From Salvia splendens (lineage: Eukaryota > Streptophyta > Magnoliopsida > Lamiales > Lamiaceae), in the NCBI RefSeq assembly GCF_004379255.2, contig NC_056032.1, forward strand, positions 33,589,024 to 33,653,023: a stretch of DNA of 64,000 nucleotides, read 5' to 3'. The notes under the pieces are model-generated. The model was not told the origin of the DNA. It made no database searches and saw nothing but the letters and a program-made list of their open reading frames with translations. Below are positions 56,901 to 64,000 of this stretch, one piece after another; within the stretch, counting starts at the first letter, position 1; each line of letters begins with the position of its first letter. Both the position numbers and the translations under genes were made by a program.

Positions 56901-57202
56901 GATACCTCCCTTGGCTCTAGTGGGGTCACTTTGAGACACACCGGCACTCCCTCTCTCAGGAACTCGATAGTACCTGCCACGAAGTCGTTCGTCACCCGCT
57001 GCAACGAATGTAGCCACTCCAATCCCAGTACCACATCGAGCCCGTGTATGGGTAGAATGTGTAGAGTAATCGTAAAGACTTCTTGTTGAATCTGGAGCCT
57101 TGTGTTCACACTGGCGAACGAACACACCAAAAACGCCCCATTCCCCACATATACCCTGAATGGGCGCACCGCCGTGAGGGCCAATTTCAGCTTCTCGGCC
57201 AT
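53705..57202 (-). CDS. Ty3/gypsy pol: protease end, reverse transcriptase, RNase H, integrase
   Basis: This 1165-residue frame follows directly, in the same frame, after a TGA that ends the gag-protease part. The beginning is the second half of the protease (HGLDVVLGLEWL). Reverse transcriptase has MLDSGIIRRSHSPFSSPVLL, FTKLDLRAGYHQIRM and the catalytic FFDDILIYS. RNase H has LETDASEFGVGAVLLQEGHP and KAADALSRR. Integrase has an HHCC site (YEHHSTPMAGHPG ... CFECQ), the core MDFITSLP ... SDRDPLF ... and HPQTDGQTEV. A chromodomain-like stretch (TPTWEPMSVIEKHFPEL) follows. The C-terminus ends in the 3' LTR. All catalytic motifs are intact. Confidence 0.88.
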   Translation of the reverse strand: MAEKLKLALTAVRPFRVYVGNGAFLVCSFASVNTRLQIQQEVFTITLHILPIHGLDVVLGLEWLHSLQRVTNDFVAGTIEFLREGVPVCLKVTPLEPREVSLRAASLLCLHAQDAHFFEVVQLPPASDVAEEAASFPVDLPPFIVAILENNSGVFRVPTGMLPPRPFDHRIHLLPNSKPVNVRPYRYPYFQKTEIERQVREMLDSGIIRRSHSPFSSPVLLIRKKDGSFRFCIDYRALNSATVPDHFPIPTTDELFDELGTARVFTKLDLRAGYHQIRMHSEDVFKTAFRTHDGLFEFLVMPFGLTNAPSTFQAAMNDIFRPLLRQFVTVFFDDILIYSPSMDSHTTHLQEVLSILASHSFFVKLSKCTFCCTTVDYLGHLIENGQLRADPSKIEAMVAWPVPVTIKQLRGFLGLTGYYRRFIAGYALIAAPLTELLRKDAFDWSPRAEESFIALKAAMTSAPVLRLPDFTKTFYLETDASEFGVGAVLLQEGHPLAFFSKKLGPRRRVTSTYHKELYAIVEAVQKWRQYLLGREFVIRSDQKSLKELLQQVIQTPDQQLYVRKLMGYKFRIEYKTGASNKAADALSRRDVEIPSPDAEALLLSAVSHPIPDIMNILREENRTLGELLELHIAVEKGSASPHFSVTEGMLYFDRRVVVATTSAAKEALIYEHHSTPMAGHPGIDRTFRRLATSFFWRHMRRDVRRFVEVCFECQTTKYSTQKPAGLLQPLPIPSQVWEDVSMDFITSLPQSRGYTTILVAVDRLSKYAHFAPLPARFDAGRVANLFIDTVVKHHGFPKTLVSDRDPLFLSDVWEHMLKLSGTKQHFSTAYHPQTDGQTEVRNRGLEQYLRAFVADRPTKWVNFLPWAELALNCFYHEGLGTSPFHALYGCEPPPLIAAQPSAATPPTVARDIRQRGELIVALRRNLEKAQARMRAAANRHRRHLEFEVGDRVLLKLQQHRQHSVARPISVKLARRFYGPFEILERIGQVAYRLKLPEGSRIHDVFHVSLLRPFVEGSGRNASEFPVVFARGHPIARPTALLERRTVWCEGAASEEGRIQWSDDGGATPTWEPMSVIEKHFPELLADKEPLNEGGVDTEFTTNPRVETPTEDARQLLEAEAARTGEMAGDFATTEVDKVQETEPKQNERPQRQRKPVVRYGDFVSK

Positions 57203-58729
57203 TCAGGGGTGTAAAAAATCATGGGAACTGCCCGTATCTACCATCACCTGAACCGGCTCTGGCCCAATCTGGCCCTGAAGAACCATATACCCTGGTCGGG
57301 GCTTCCCCTTCATCGCGTAAATGTGCGAAAGGTCGGCGGTAACTACTTCCTCCGCTGACTGCTCCTCGTCCACTCCCTCGTGGTCACATTCATCAGCACA
57401 CATGTAAGCCAGGAACGTCTTCTTGCAGACATGTCCGGGTATCCATTTCTCCGGGCAGTACCAGCACAGGCCCTTCCGAGTTCGTTCCGCCTTCTCTGCC
57501 GCAGACACCCTGATCACCGGTATTCCCGCGTAGTTTGCGGTTGGGGACGGATTTGGGTAGCCCGGTAAGGTAACAGACCCAGGTATCGGGGGCTGGGTGG
57601 ACCCGTTTCCCGATGGTGCTCTCGTCTCCCGAGGCTGCCACTGCCGTTTCTGAAAGGCCGGTTGCGCTGGCGGTCTCTCCACGGCCGCGTCGAATTCAAC
57701 CGCAAGCGCCATCGCGGCTGCCACCGAAGGTGGATACTGAAATTTCACCTGATTCCGGACTGGTTGCTGTAAACCCTCAACATATAAAGTCACCAATCTG
57801 TGTTCCGGAACCTCGCGGACTCTATTCAACATCCCGTCGAACTCCGCCGTGTAATCCGCCACCAACCCCGTCTGACGCAGCTTTGCTAACACACCAAAAT
57901 AATCCACAAAGCACTTGGGGTCAAAGCGGCGTCGAACATCCTCCAAAAATTCACTCCATCTCACCGTGGGGTTTCCCTCGCGATAGTTAAACACCCATTC
58001 TGCCACCTGCGGATCGAAGAGCATAACTGCATAATGTAAACGCTGCTCCTCCGGAAGCATAAAGTGATCGAAGTAGAACTGGACCCTCGAAATCCAACTG
58101 ACGACGTTGGAGCCGTCAAATCGAGGAGGCTTCATCGGTAACCCGGAGGGTTTGTCCCCGAACGGTAACTGCTGCTGCTGCCGAGCGCCGGGTGGTTCCC
58201 ACGATGGTCTACTCCCCTGGCCGTGGCGGTCACCGAGGCGAGGACCCCACGTATCCCACGCCGGGGAAGGCCGAGACGCTGATGGTAGCTCCCACGCGGA
58301 TTGCTGCTCCTGCAGCGCTAGCCGCTGGGCTGGGCTGGGCCGCGAAGAATTGGACGGGCCAGTAGGGTTCTGGCGAAACCCGTCACCCACGCCAAAACAG
58401 GGCCCGCTGGCCGGCAGAGGCGGCGTGGTCATGCTCACCGCCGTGAACGGGGGAGCAAAGGCCAAATTCATATCCAAGGATTGCGGGGGGGACCTGCTGT
58501 ACGGTGGGGCAGGCTCCTGGCGCTGCTGTTGCCGATTCGACAAAGGCCGACGTTCCAAATCATCCAAGCGGGTCTCAACCCTACCGACGCTGGCGACCAG
58601 ATGTTCCAACATGGTGCGGATTGGGTCCAGAGGTGGGGAATCCTCCGTCGGCACGAGAATCGGATCAGATATTGATGGCAACGAACACATAGGGTCAGTT
58701 CGTCCCACAGCAGATTGAAAATCAGACAT
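57203..58729 (-). CDS. Ty3/gypsy gag and protease start
   Basis: I start at ATG 58729 (MSDFQSAVGRTDPM), 25 bp after the 5' LTR; the upstream frame runs into the LTR. The 508-residue product has a gag core (PPRFDGSNVVSWISRVQFYF, EEQRLHYAVMLFDP, WSEFLEDVRRRFDPK, LVTLYVEGLQ). A zinc-knuckle-like CWYCPEKWIPGHVCKK follows and then the protease active site VDTGSSHDFLHP. The TGA at 57205-57203 comes right after, inside the protease domain, and ATG GCC GAG AAG continues in frame. Confidence 0.85.
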   Translation of the reverse strand: MSDFQSAVGRTDPMCSLPSISDPILVPTEDSPPLDPIRTMLEHLVASVGRVETRLDDLERRPLSNRQQQRQEPAPPYSRSPPQSLDMNLAFAPPFTAVSMTTPPLPASGPCFGVGDGFRQNPTGPSNSSRPSPAQRLALQEQQSAWELPSASRPSPAWDTWGPRLGDRHGQGSRPSWEPPGARQQQQLPFGDKPSGLPMKPPRFDGSNVVSWISRVQFYFDHFMLPEEQRLHYAVMLFDPQVAEWVFNYREGNPTVRWSEFLEDVRRRFDPKCFVDYFGVLAKLRQTGLVADYTAEFDGMLNRVREVPEHRLVTLYVEGLQQPVRNQVKFQYPPSVAAAMALAVEFDAAVERPPAQPAFQKRQWQPRETRAPSGNGSTQPPIPGSVTLPGYPNPSPTANYAGIPVIRVSAAEKAERTRKGLCWYCPEKWIPGHVCKKTFLAYMCADECDHEGVDEEQSAEEVVTADLSHIYAMKGKPRPGYMVLQGQIGPEPVQVMVDTGSSHDFLHP

Positions 58730-58753
58730 GAGATCAACAATGGAAGCACCAAT

Positions 58754-59363
58754 TGTTAAGGGAATTCCCCTCAACGCAGCGATCGTCGACGAGGAGTCGA
58801 CGACGAATCAAACGAACGGTGGACGTCTCAAGCTTTCCCTGAGATCAGCTCCAATTTGTAACTTGCGTGAAAAGAAAAGAACGAAACTAGGGTAAAAATA
58901 TTATGTTATTTCTCAAATGTAATTCATAACATTCTCCCTTTTTATATCTAAGGACCCTAGACGATTCGACTCTCTTTTGCGATCCGGGAAAGAATCGACA
59001 AGAAAACCCGGAAAGGGGCTTATTGGGCCCGACTCTTAAAAATAATAAAAACCGTTCATAATGCTGAAAAGAAAGGAAATAAAGCAACAAAAAATAAATT
59101 TAACTATCTAGGAAACCATGCGCCTACTCCCGCTTCTTCTGCCGCTTCCCTACTTCGAAACGAAGTCGCCGTATCGAACCACCGGCTTCCGCTGCCTCCG
59201 AGGTCGCTCATTTTGCTTAGGCTCTGTCTCTTGTACCTTGTCTACCTCCGTCGTCGCGAAGTCCCCTGCCATCTCCCCTGTACGCGCGGCTTCAGCCTCC
59301 AAGAGCTGCCTTGCGTCTTCAGTCGGGGTCTCCACACGCGGGTTTGTAGTAAACTCCGTATCA
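58754..59363 (-). repeat. 5' LTR of the chromovirus-like element
   Basis: Near-identical to the 3' LTR, including the pol C-terminal codons, which have no upstream frame here. Confidence 0.93.
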
Positions 59364-59368
59364 ACTTT

Positions 59369-60073
59369 TTTCGCGCGTCTCCCTTTATGTCAATGACATC
59401 TGTTCAGAGGCAATTCATCATCGCAGAAAGAGACAGCTGACCTTACCTCATCAGATCCAATGCCTTTTTTATTAGTCCTAATGTGGACAAATTTTCCTAA
59501 AAAAGTGTGGACACGCCCACAACCACTCCTAAATTTTCAATATAAGTATGAATTTTGAATTATTTAGTATGCTATCAAGATTCATGATTCTTCACCTCAC
59601 GCACGAATTCTTTGGAAGAAAGCTGATTTATATATAATGAGTCACAAAAAATATGAAAATTTGTTTATAGTTACAGTGATTTTCTATCAAGACAATGATT
59701 TATATATAATGATGAAGAAGTAGTCCACCACGACAGAGAGTGACCGATTCAGAGATGAATACTGACAGTCAATTTCTGAACAATACCAGGTATAATGATA
59801 CAGATGTTCCAGTATACAAATGCTGATTACATGGCATTTTACACAACACCTACGACCTGAATACTAGCACAATATCTCACAAATTGTGCTTTGTTAACCT
59901 CTGGAAGTCCTTTTGATAAATGACAGAAATCATAGACGAATGATATTCTTGATTCAGACATTTTCCTCTAAATATCGGGAGAAGATTACATGATACGCAA
60001 GAATATCAAAGCATTAAGCAGTTGTATCTTCACAGAATAGCTTCATGTGATGTGAATGGTGTAATGGTCTAAC
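59369..60073. other. AT-rich DNA between the retrotransposon and the thioredoxin-like gene
   Basis: The 3' exons of the thioredoxin-like gene are expected here on the minus strand but are not recognisable. No other gene is seen. Confidence 0.5.
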
Positions 60074-61207
60074 CATGTATGGGAAAAGCTGTTTGCCTCC
60101 CATTTGGGAAACCTTGGGACAAAAATTTGGGCCATTTCTTGGACAAGGATAATACAAGACATCAAGATCCAAAACTGCAACAATTTCCCGAACCTATTAT
60201 GATCATATCAAGTGTTAGTCGCCAAGTTGGTGCTATAGAGATATACAAGTATATTATTATGAAGATACCTTGCGACAAAATGGGCAGCTGGAGGTATTTC
60301 CATCATAATCGACATGGCAACATACGCACTTAGTTTTCTTTCAAGCAGATGAATATAACAGAAAACGAACTAAATTCGAGTACCTTTCGTATTCATAAAT
60401 CTCAATTGGCTTCTCAGGGCGAGGGCCTAACTTTGAAGTCTCCTTCAACTTAAAACCTGAATAAGAGTGGATCTTCAGAGAAATACTATTCATGTCAATA
60501 GTGAAGAGTATAGGAAAGTTACCAGCAAATCCTAGAGCATACTGATCAGGTGGAATCTCCGATGCTGGCACGAGGTTCAGAGGATACCTGTCACGTGATG
60601 AAGTGATACGTGCATATTTGTCGATATCTTTTCCATATATGTTTAGGATATTTTCTTATTCCTTAAGTTAGGGTATTTAGCATTATAAATAGGTGTCATT
60701 GTTATTCCTTTAAGCTTGAGTTGTCGACGGGATTCTACCTCTCGGGACTTCTCTTTTATCATCTCCGGCATCTTGATAAGGGAATTACCCTTGTCATGAA
60801 TTGTTTGAAATTAAGCAAAATGAAGTTTAAAATAATAAGTTTTCTAAGCTTTTCTATCACCTTTCATTCAACTATATACTATTACTATATTGGATTACGC
60901 ATAGTAAAAACAAATAAATAAATGAAATAGGAGGGGAGGGGAGGGGAGGAGAGGAGATACCCGGAGACAAGCACACTAGTGGTGAGGCGAAAGAGCAAAG
61001 CGAGAGAAGCCCCCATAATGTCGAAAACCCTATCGGGGCGGATGGAGAATGGTTTGGGCGGCGGCGCCTTGAAATTGGGGGCGGAGATATCGAAGGGAAT
61101 GGCCTATTTGCGGATAACTTCACCCTGAATACTCTGCCGTTGGTGGCTCTGTTAGACGACACCGGCCAGAATGCAGGAGCTGCGGTGTAGGTCAACATTC
61201 CGGGCAT
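60074..61207 (-). pseudogene. Chloroplast thioredoxin-fold protein gene, 5' part (At5g03880-like)
   Basis: Minus-strand exons: 61207-60961 (MPGMLTYTAAPAFWPVSSNR, a Ser/Arg/Pro-rich transit-like peptide), 60587-60384 (PPDQYALGFAG, ETSKLGPRPEKPIEIYEYE), a 19-nt exon 60287-60269 (CPFCRK) and 60193-60074 (VREIVAVLDLDVLYYPCPRN, GGKQLFPYM). CPFC is a redox motif of the thioredoxin/glutaredoxin fold. The block order matches the N-terminal half of plant thioredoxin-family proteins with a second repeat downstream. That C-terminal half is not found down to the retrotransposon. The exon 1 and exon 2 phases do not join simply, and a short solo LTR lies in that intron. The gene is probably damaged, though a missed exon is possible. 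Confidence 0.7.
60604..60796 (+). mobile_element. Short solo LTR or TRIM in an intron, 193 bp
   Basis: It begins TGATACGTGCATATTTG and ends ACCCTTGTCA, with TATAAATAGG inside. Flanks TGAAG and TGAAT match at 4 of 5 bases. It lies in the first intron of the thioredoxin-like gene, in the opposite orientation. Confidence 0.6.
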
Positions 61208-61399
61208 GGTTATGCCGAGCAATGGCGCAGAGTGATATTTGGAGTTAAACACGACAGGTGAGACAGTTAATCACCAGGTTTCGGTTACTAAATTCCTTTT
61301 CAAAATTTTATCAAAATTTAACGTAGTGTAGTGTAGCAGAGGTTTTGTTAGGTTGGGCTCAGAATAAAATAACATGTGTTTTGGGCTATAGGAGTATAA

Positions 61400-63186
61400 G
61401 AGCATCCACAACCGTGCTCTTGTCAGCGGCACGGTTGTGGGCCCGGGCGGTACTGTTCATGCCTGCTCTCTGGCAATAGCACAACACCCACAACTGTGTT
61501 CTTCCGCAAGGACGAGCACAATTAATATAAAATTCAATTAAACAAAAATATTTCCATAATATTAAAATCCATTTAAAAACCACAATAAATATTACAAATT
61601 ACAAATAAAATAAAAAAATACATAATTAAAATCCTAAAAATTAAAAATTACATAATTAAACTCCTTAAAATTAAAAATTACATAATTAAAATTCTAAAAA
61701 TTAAAAATTACATAATTAAACTCCTAATAAGACTACGCATCCGGCGGGATCAACCCCAATTGTTTTTGGAGATCTTTTATCATGGTCTCGTGTGTTTCAA
61801 GTTGCGTGGGGATCATAGATGACCTATCGGCCATATTGAGTTGGCTTAAGAGCATCCACAGCGAGTTGTTCGGGGGTAGAGGTGGCACATAGGGAGCGGG
61901 AGCGGCTTCGGGAGTGGCTTCGGGAGTCGAGCCGCGACGGCGGTTGGCCGCCGCCTTCTTCCTTCCTTGGGGGCGGCGTTGGGAACCGCTCGGTCCGGCG
62001 TCGGGGCTACCCAGGTTAGCTCCGGCGAGTTGGCTAGCCACTTCTTCCGAGCCGGAGTCGGATAGGGCTACCGACCTTGATCGTTTGGAGGAGCCGCTAG
62101 AGGAGGATGTTATGCCTCCCTTATACTTCGGGTGCGTCCGCGTCTCCTGCCAAACGTTAAGATATTTGAACGACTTACCGTTCATGGATTGGTAGGTGCT
62201 CAGCGCGGCGGTGATGATGTCGACCTCGCTTCGGCCGCTCCCGGCATTCCGGGACTCCTGGATGAAATAGCCGTTGAACTTGCCAATTTCTTCTTTGGCT
62301 CGGCCGATGCAATTGCGCAACATACTCTCGTTGCGCTCGATCGTTCCCGGCGGCCGGTTTGCATTGTACCGGCTAGAGACGCGCCACCAAAAGTGATCGC
62401 CGGATTGGTTCGTTCCAACCACCGCATCTTCGGAGATTTCCAAGTACGCCTTGAACAATCTTTCCATCTCCGCCGGTGAGTACGGTGTGCGGACACCGGC
62501 GCGAGATGGAGGAGTCGGCATTTGGGAAGGGGCGCGAGGCCTAGGCTCCGGTGTCCACCCGTAGCGCCCATCGGAGGCACCTTGATCGTCGATTGGGTAT
62601 GGCCGGTAGCCACCCGGAACGCCCGAATCTTGGGTGAGAGGAGGGGCCGAATATTCCGTTTCCGGACTAGGAAACGGTTGTGAACCGAACCATTCGGGGT
62701 TCCAACCGTGGGAGCCCGAAGGGTTATCGTCTTGGCCGGACATAGTGATGTTGTAGGGTATGAAAGAATGAAGATGAAAATGGATATGAGAGAATGGAGA
62801 TGAGAATGGATATTGGAGAATGATGATGAGAGTTGTGTAGTTTGATATGAATTTTTGGGGTGAAATTGGAGGTATTTATAGATGAAAGTGTGTATTTTTG
62901 GGGTAAAAAAAATGAAAAAAAATTAAAAGGGTGTAAAAAACGGTTATAAACGGATATATTTTTTTGGGGAAGTGAAAAAAAATTTATTTTTTATCGGTTT
63001 TTTTAATAAAAAACCGATTTTTTAAAAAAATAATAAAAAATGTTTAAACACAACGGCTATGCCGTTGACGAATGGGAGCGCGCCACGTGTGCGTCCGCTA
63101 GCACGAACGTGCTCGATACATCGAGCAGCGCCGTGCCAGCGGCGCGAGCGCAGCGGTGGCGTCGGACGCCACCGCTGCGCATGCTC
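61400..63186 (-). mobile_element. PIF/Harbinger element carrying only ORF1, 1787 bp
   Basis: Ends GAGCATCCACAACCG and, from the other side, GAGCATGCGCAGCGG, flanked by TAA (61397-61399, 63187-63189). It has one minus-strand gene and a TATA box (62873-62880). No transposase frame is present. It lies about 190 bp upstream of the thioredoxin-like gene. Confidence 0.82.
61733..62743 (-). CDS. Harbinger ORF1 protein, second type
   Basis: ATG at 62743, 336 residues, no internal stop. The N-terminus is Gly/Pro/Ser-rich. The DNA-binding region has RTPYSPAEMERLFKAYLEIS, DHFWWRVSSRYNANRPPG, NCIGRAKEEIGKFNGYF and YQSMNGKSFKYLNVWQE. This is the Myb/SANT-like fold of ORF1 proteins, related in plan but not close in sequence to the protein at 31899-33341. 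A GRKKAAANRRRG basic patch and a coiled C-terminus (THETMIKDLQKQLG) follow. It would bind element ends and act with a transposase supplied from elsewhere. Confidence 0.8.
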   Translation of the reverse strand: MSGQDDNPSGSHGWNPEWFGSQPFPSPETEYSAPPLTQDSGVPGGYRPYPIDDQGASDGRYGWTPEPRPRAPSQMPTPPSRAGVRTPYSPAEMERLFKAYLEISEDAVVGTNQSGDHFWWRVSSRYNANRPPGTIERNESMLRNCIGRAKEEIGKFNGYFIQESRNAGSGRSEVDIITAALSTYQSMNGKSFKYLNVWQETRTHPKYKGGITSSSSGSSKRSRSVALSDSGSEEVASQLAGANLGSPDAGPSGSQRRPQGRKKAAANRRRGSTPEATPEAAPAPYVPPLPPNNSLWMLLSQLNMADRSSMIPTQLETHETMIKDLQKQLGLIPPDA

Positions 63187-63673
63187 TAATAAATGGACCG
63201 AATGATATAGGATAATTTAATTTTGGAAAAAAGGAGTGGGTGCCGTACCGAGTTGGCAATTTAAGTGGCAGAATCAGAAATTATAAAAATGCTGGGTTGG
63301 CTATTTAAGTGGCTTAATCAGAAATTAAAATAAGTCTGCTGCTGAAATTTTTTATAATTATTTAATTTTATACTAAAATATAATTTTTATTACAAAAAAA
63401 TATTCTCTACTGTGACACCGTATCTCAAAGCTTTACGACACTTTTGATCTGAACAAAAAATATACTAATATTTTTATTCAATATAAAATTATAAATAGTA
63501 CTTATAATATAATTTATGAAAACATAAGTGAAAATTTTGACTTCGGAGATTATAATCACATGCTATAGTATAATAGTAAATAATATAAATAAAAATAAAG
63601 AAAATGAAATCTAATAAAGCACAACATGAATTGATTATGCGAATTATTTAATTCATACACATAACACACGTAA
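63187..63673. other. AT-rich DNA with a 44-bp tandem repeat
   Basis: GTTGGC.ATTTAAGTGGC occurs at 63252 and 63296 as two copies of a 44-bp unit. Nothing else is recognised. Confidence 0.5.
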
Positions 63674-64000
63674 GAGCATCCACTATAACACGCCCGCGGC
63701 TATAGCCGCGTTTGGGGCGGAAGCGGGGCGCCTTATAGTGGCGGAGTTGTCCGCCCCGGAGGTGGACGCGGCGAGGGGGGAGGGAGGCGGCGGACGCGGG
63801 ATAGCCGCGTGCGGGGCGAGGACGCGGCGATGGAGCTATAGCCGCGCCTATAGGCGCGGCGCCTATAGTGTAACGAGGAAGAAGCCGCGGCTATTCGGCG
63901 CGAATTTTTTATTTTTTTTTTACATTTCAATTCACCTATAAATACACCCCACTCCATTCATTATTTTCACACCATTCAAACACAACATCTATACAAATTT
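63674..64000 (+). mobile_element. PIF/Harbinger element, left end only
   Basis: GAGCATCCACTATAAC follows TAA (63671-63673). The subterminal region is GC-rich and full of palindromes such as CGCGGCTATAGCCGCG (63695-63710). A TATA box (63937-63944) and leader-like sequence follow, so a gene on the plus strand probably starts just outside the window. Confidence 0.7.

Larger units (their letters stand above)
53309..59363 (-). mobile_element. Young Ty3/gypsy chromovirus-like element, 6055 bp
   Basis: LTRs are 610 bp each (53309-53918 and 58754-59363), ends TGTTAAGG and CGTATCA on the plus strand. Target duplication ACTTT is at 53304-53308 and 59364-59368. The two LTRs differ at only two sites I could find (near 53493 and 53756), so it is recent. 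A minus-strand polypurine tract GAGGGGGGAGT (53919-53929) and a primer-binding region ATTGGTGCTTCC (58753-58742) flank a complete gag-pol interrupted by one stop codon. Confidence 0.93.

Noticed and set aside
57613..58718. Plus-strand frames opposite gag
   Set aside because: The minus strand has clear gag motifs; these are antisense shadows.

Overview
This window is nuclear DNA from a flowering plant. The evidence is short GT-AG introns, TATA boxes, and very many plant transposable-element families. The codon use and protein similarity suggest a eudicot, probably an asterid such as the mint order (Lamiales), but the species cannot be proven from sequence alone. No CRISPR, operon or prokaryotic feature is present.

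Layout. 1-18711 is a stack of nested LTR retrotransposons. A Copia element (+, 'Copia A') was interrupted in gag by a second Copia element (-, 'Copia B') and by a 9.1-kb Athila-like element (+, target duplication ATTAT). Copia B was itself interrupted by a Tat-lineage Ty3/gypsy element (+) that runs in from the left edge. 19378-27604 is a gene island: an ABCB29-like chloroplast ABC transporter (+), an RPA 14-kDa subunit (+) with two E2F-type sites upstream, and an F-box/kelch-type protein (-). 27775-36375 holds a LINE remnant, several PIF/Harbinger elements flanked by TTA, a tRNA-derived SINE and a truncated alpha/beta-hydrolase gene. 37143-37874 is an intact single-exon gene of unknown function. 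38100-41600 holds small MITEs and a Harbinger transposase fragment. 41951-49383 is a second Athila-like element (-). 51148-53145 is an alpha-carbonic anhydrase gene (-) broken in exon 2 by a 766-bp hAT element. A young Ty3/gypsy chromovirus-like element (53309-59363, -) sits 164 bp upstream of its start codon. 60074-61207 is the 5' part of a thioredoxin-fold chloroplast protein gene (-). 61400-64000 holds two more Harbinger elements.

The host genes do not form a pathway; they are neighbours on a chromosome arm. The most coherent theme is the PIF/Harbinger population. Two elements keep only the Myb/SANT-like ORF1. One MITE is visibly a deletion derivative of one of them. A transposase fragment lies apart from both, and all share GAGCATCCAC-like termini and TTA/TAA target duplications. 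I found no clearly new biochemical system. The best leads are this ORF1-only organisation, the unclassified ORF in the Athila-like element, and the hAT-disrupted carbonic anhydrase.
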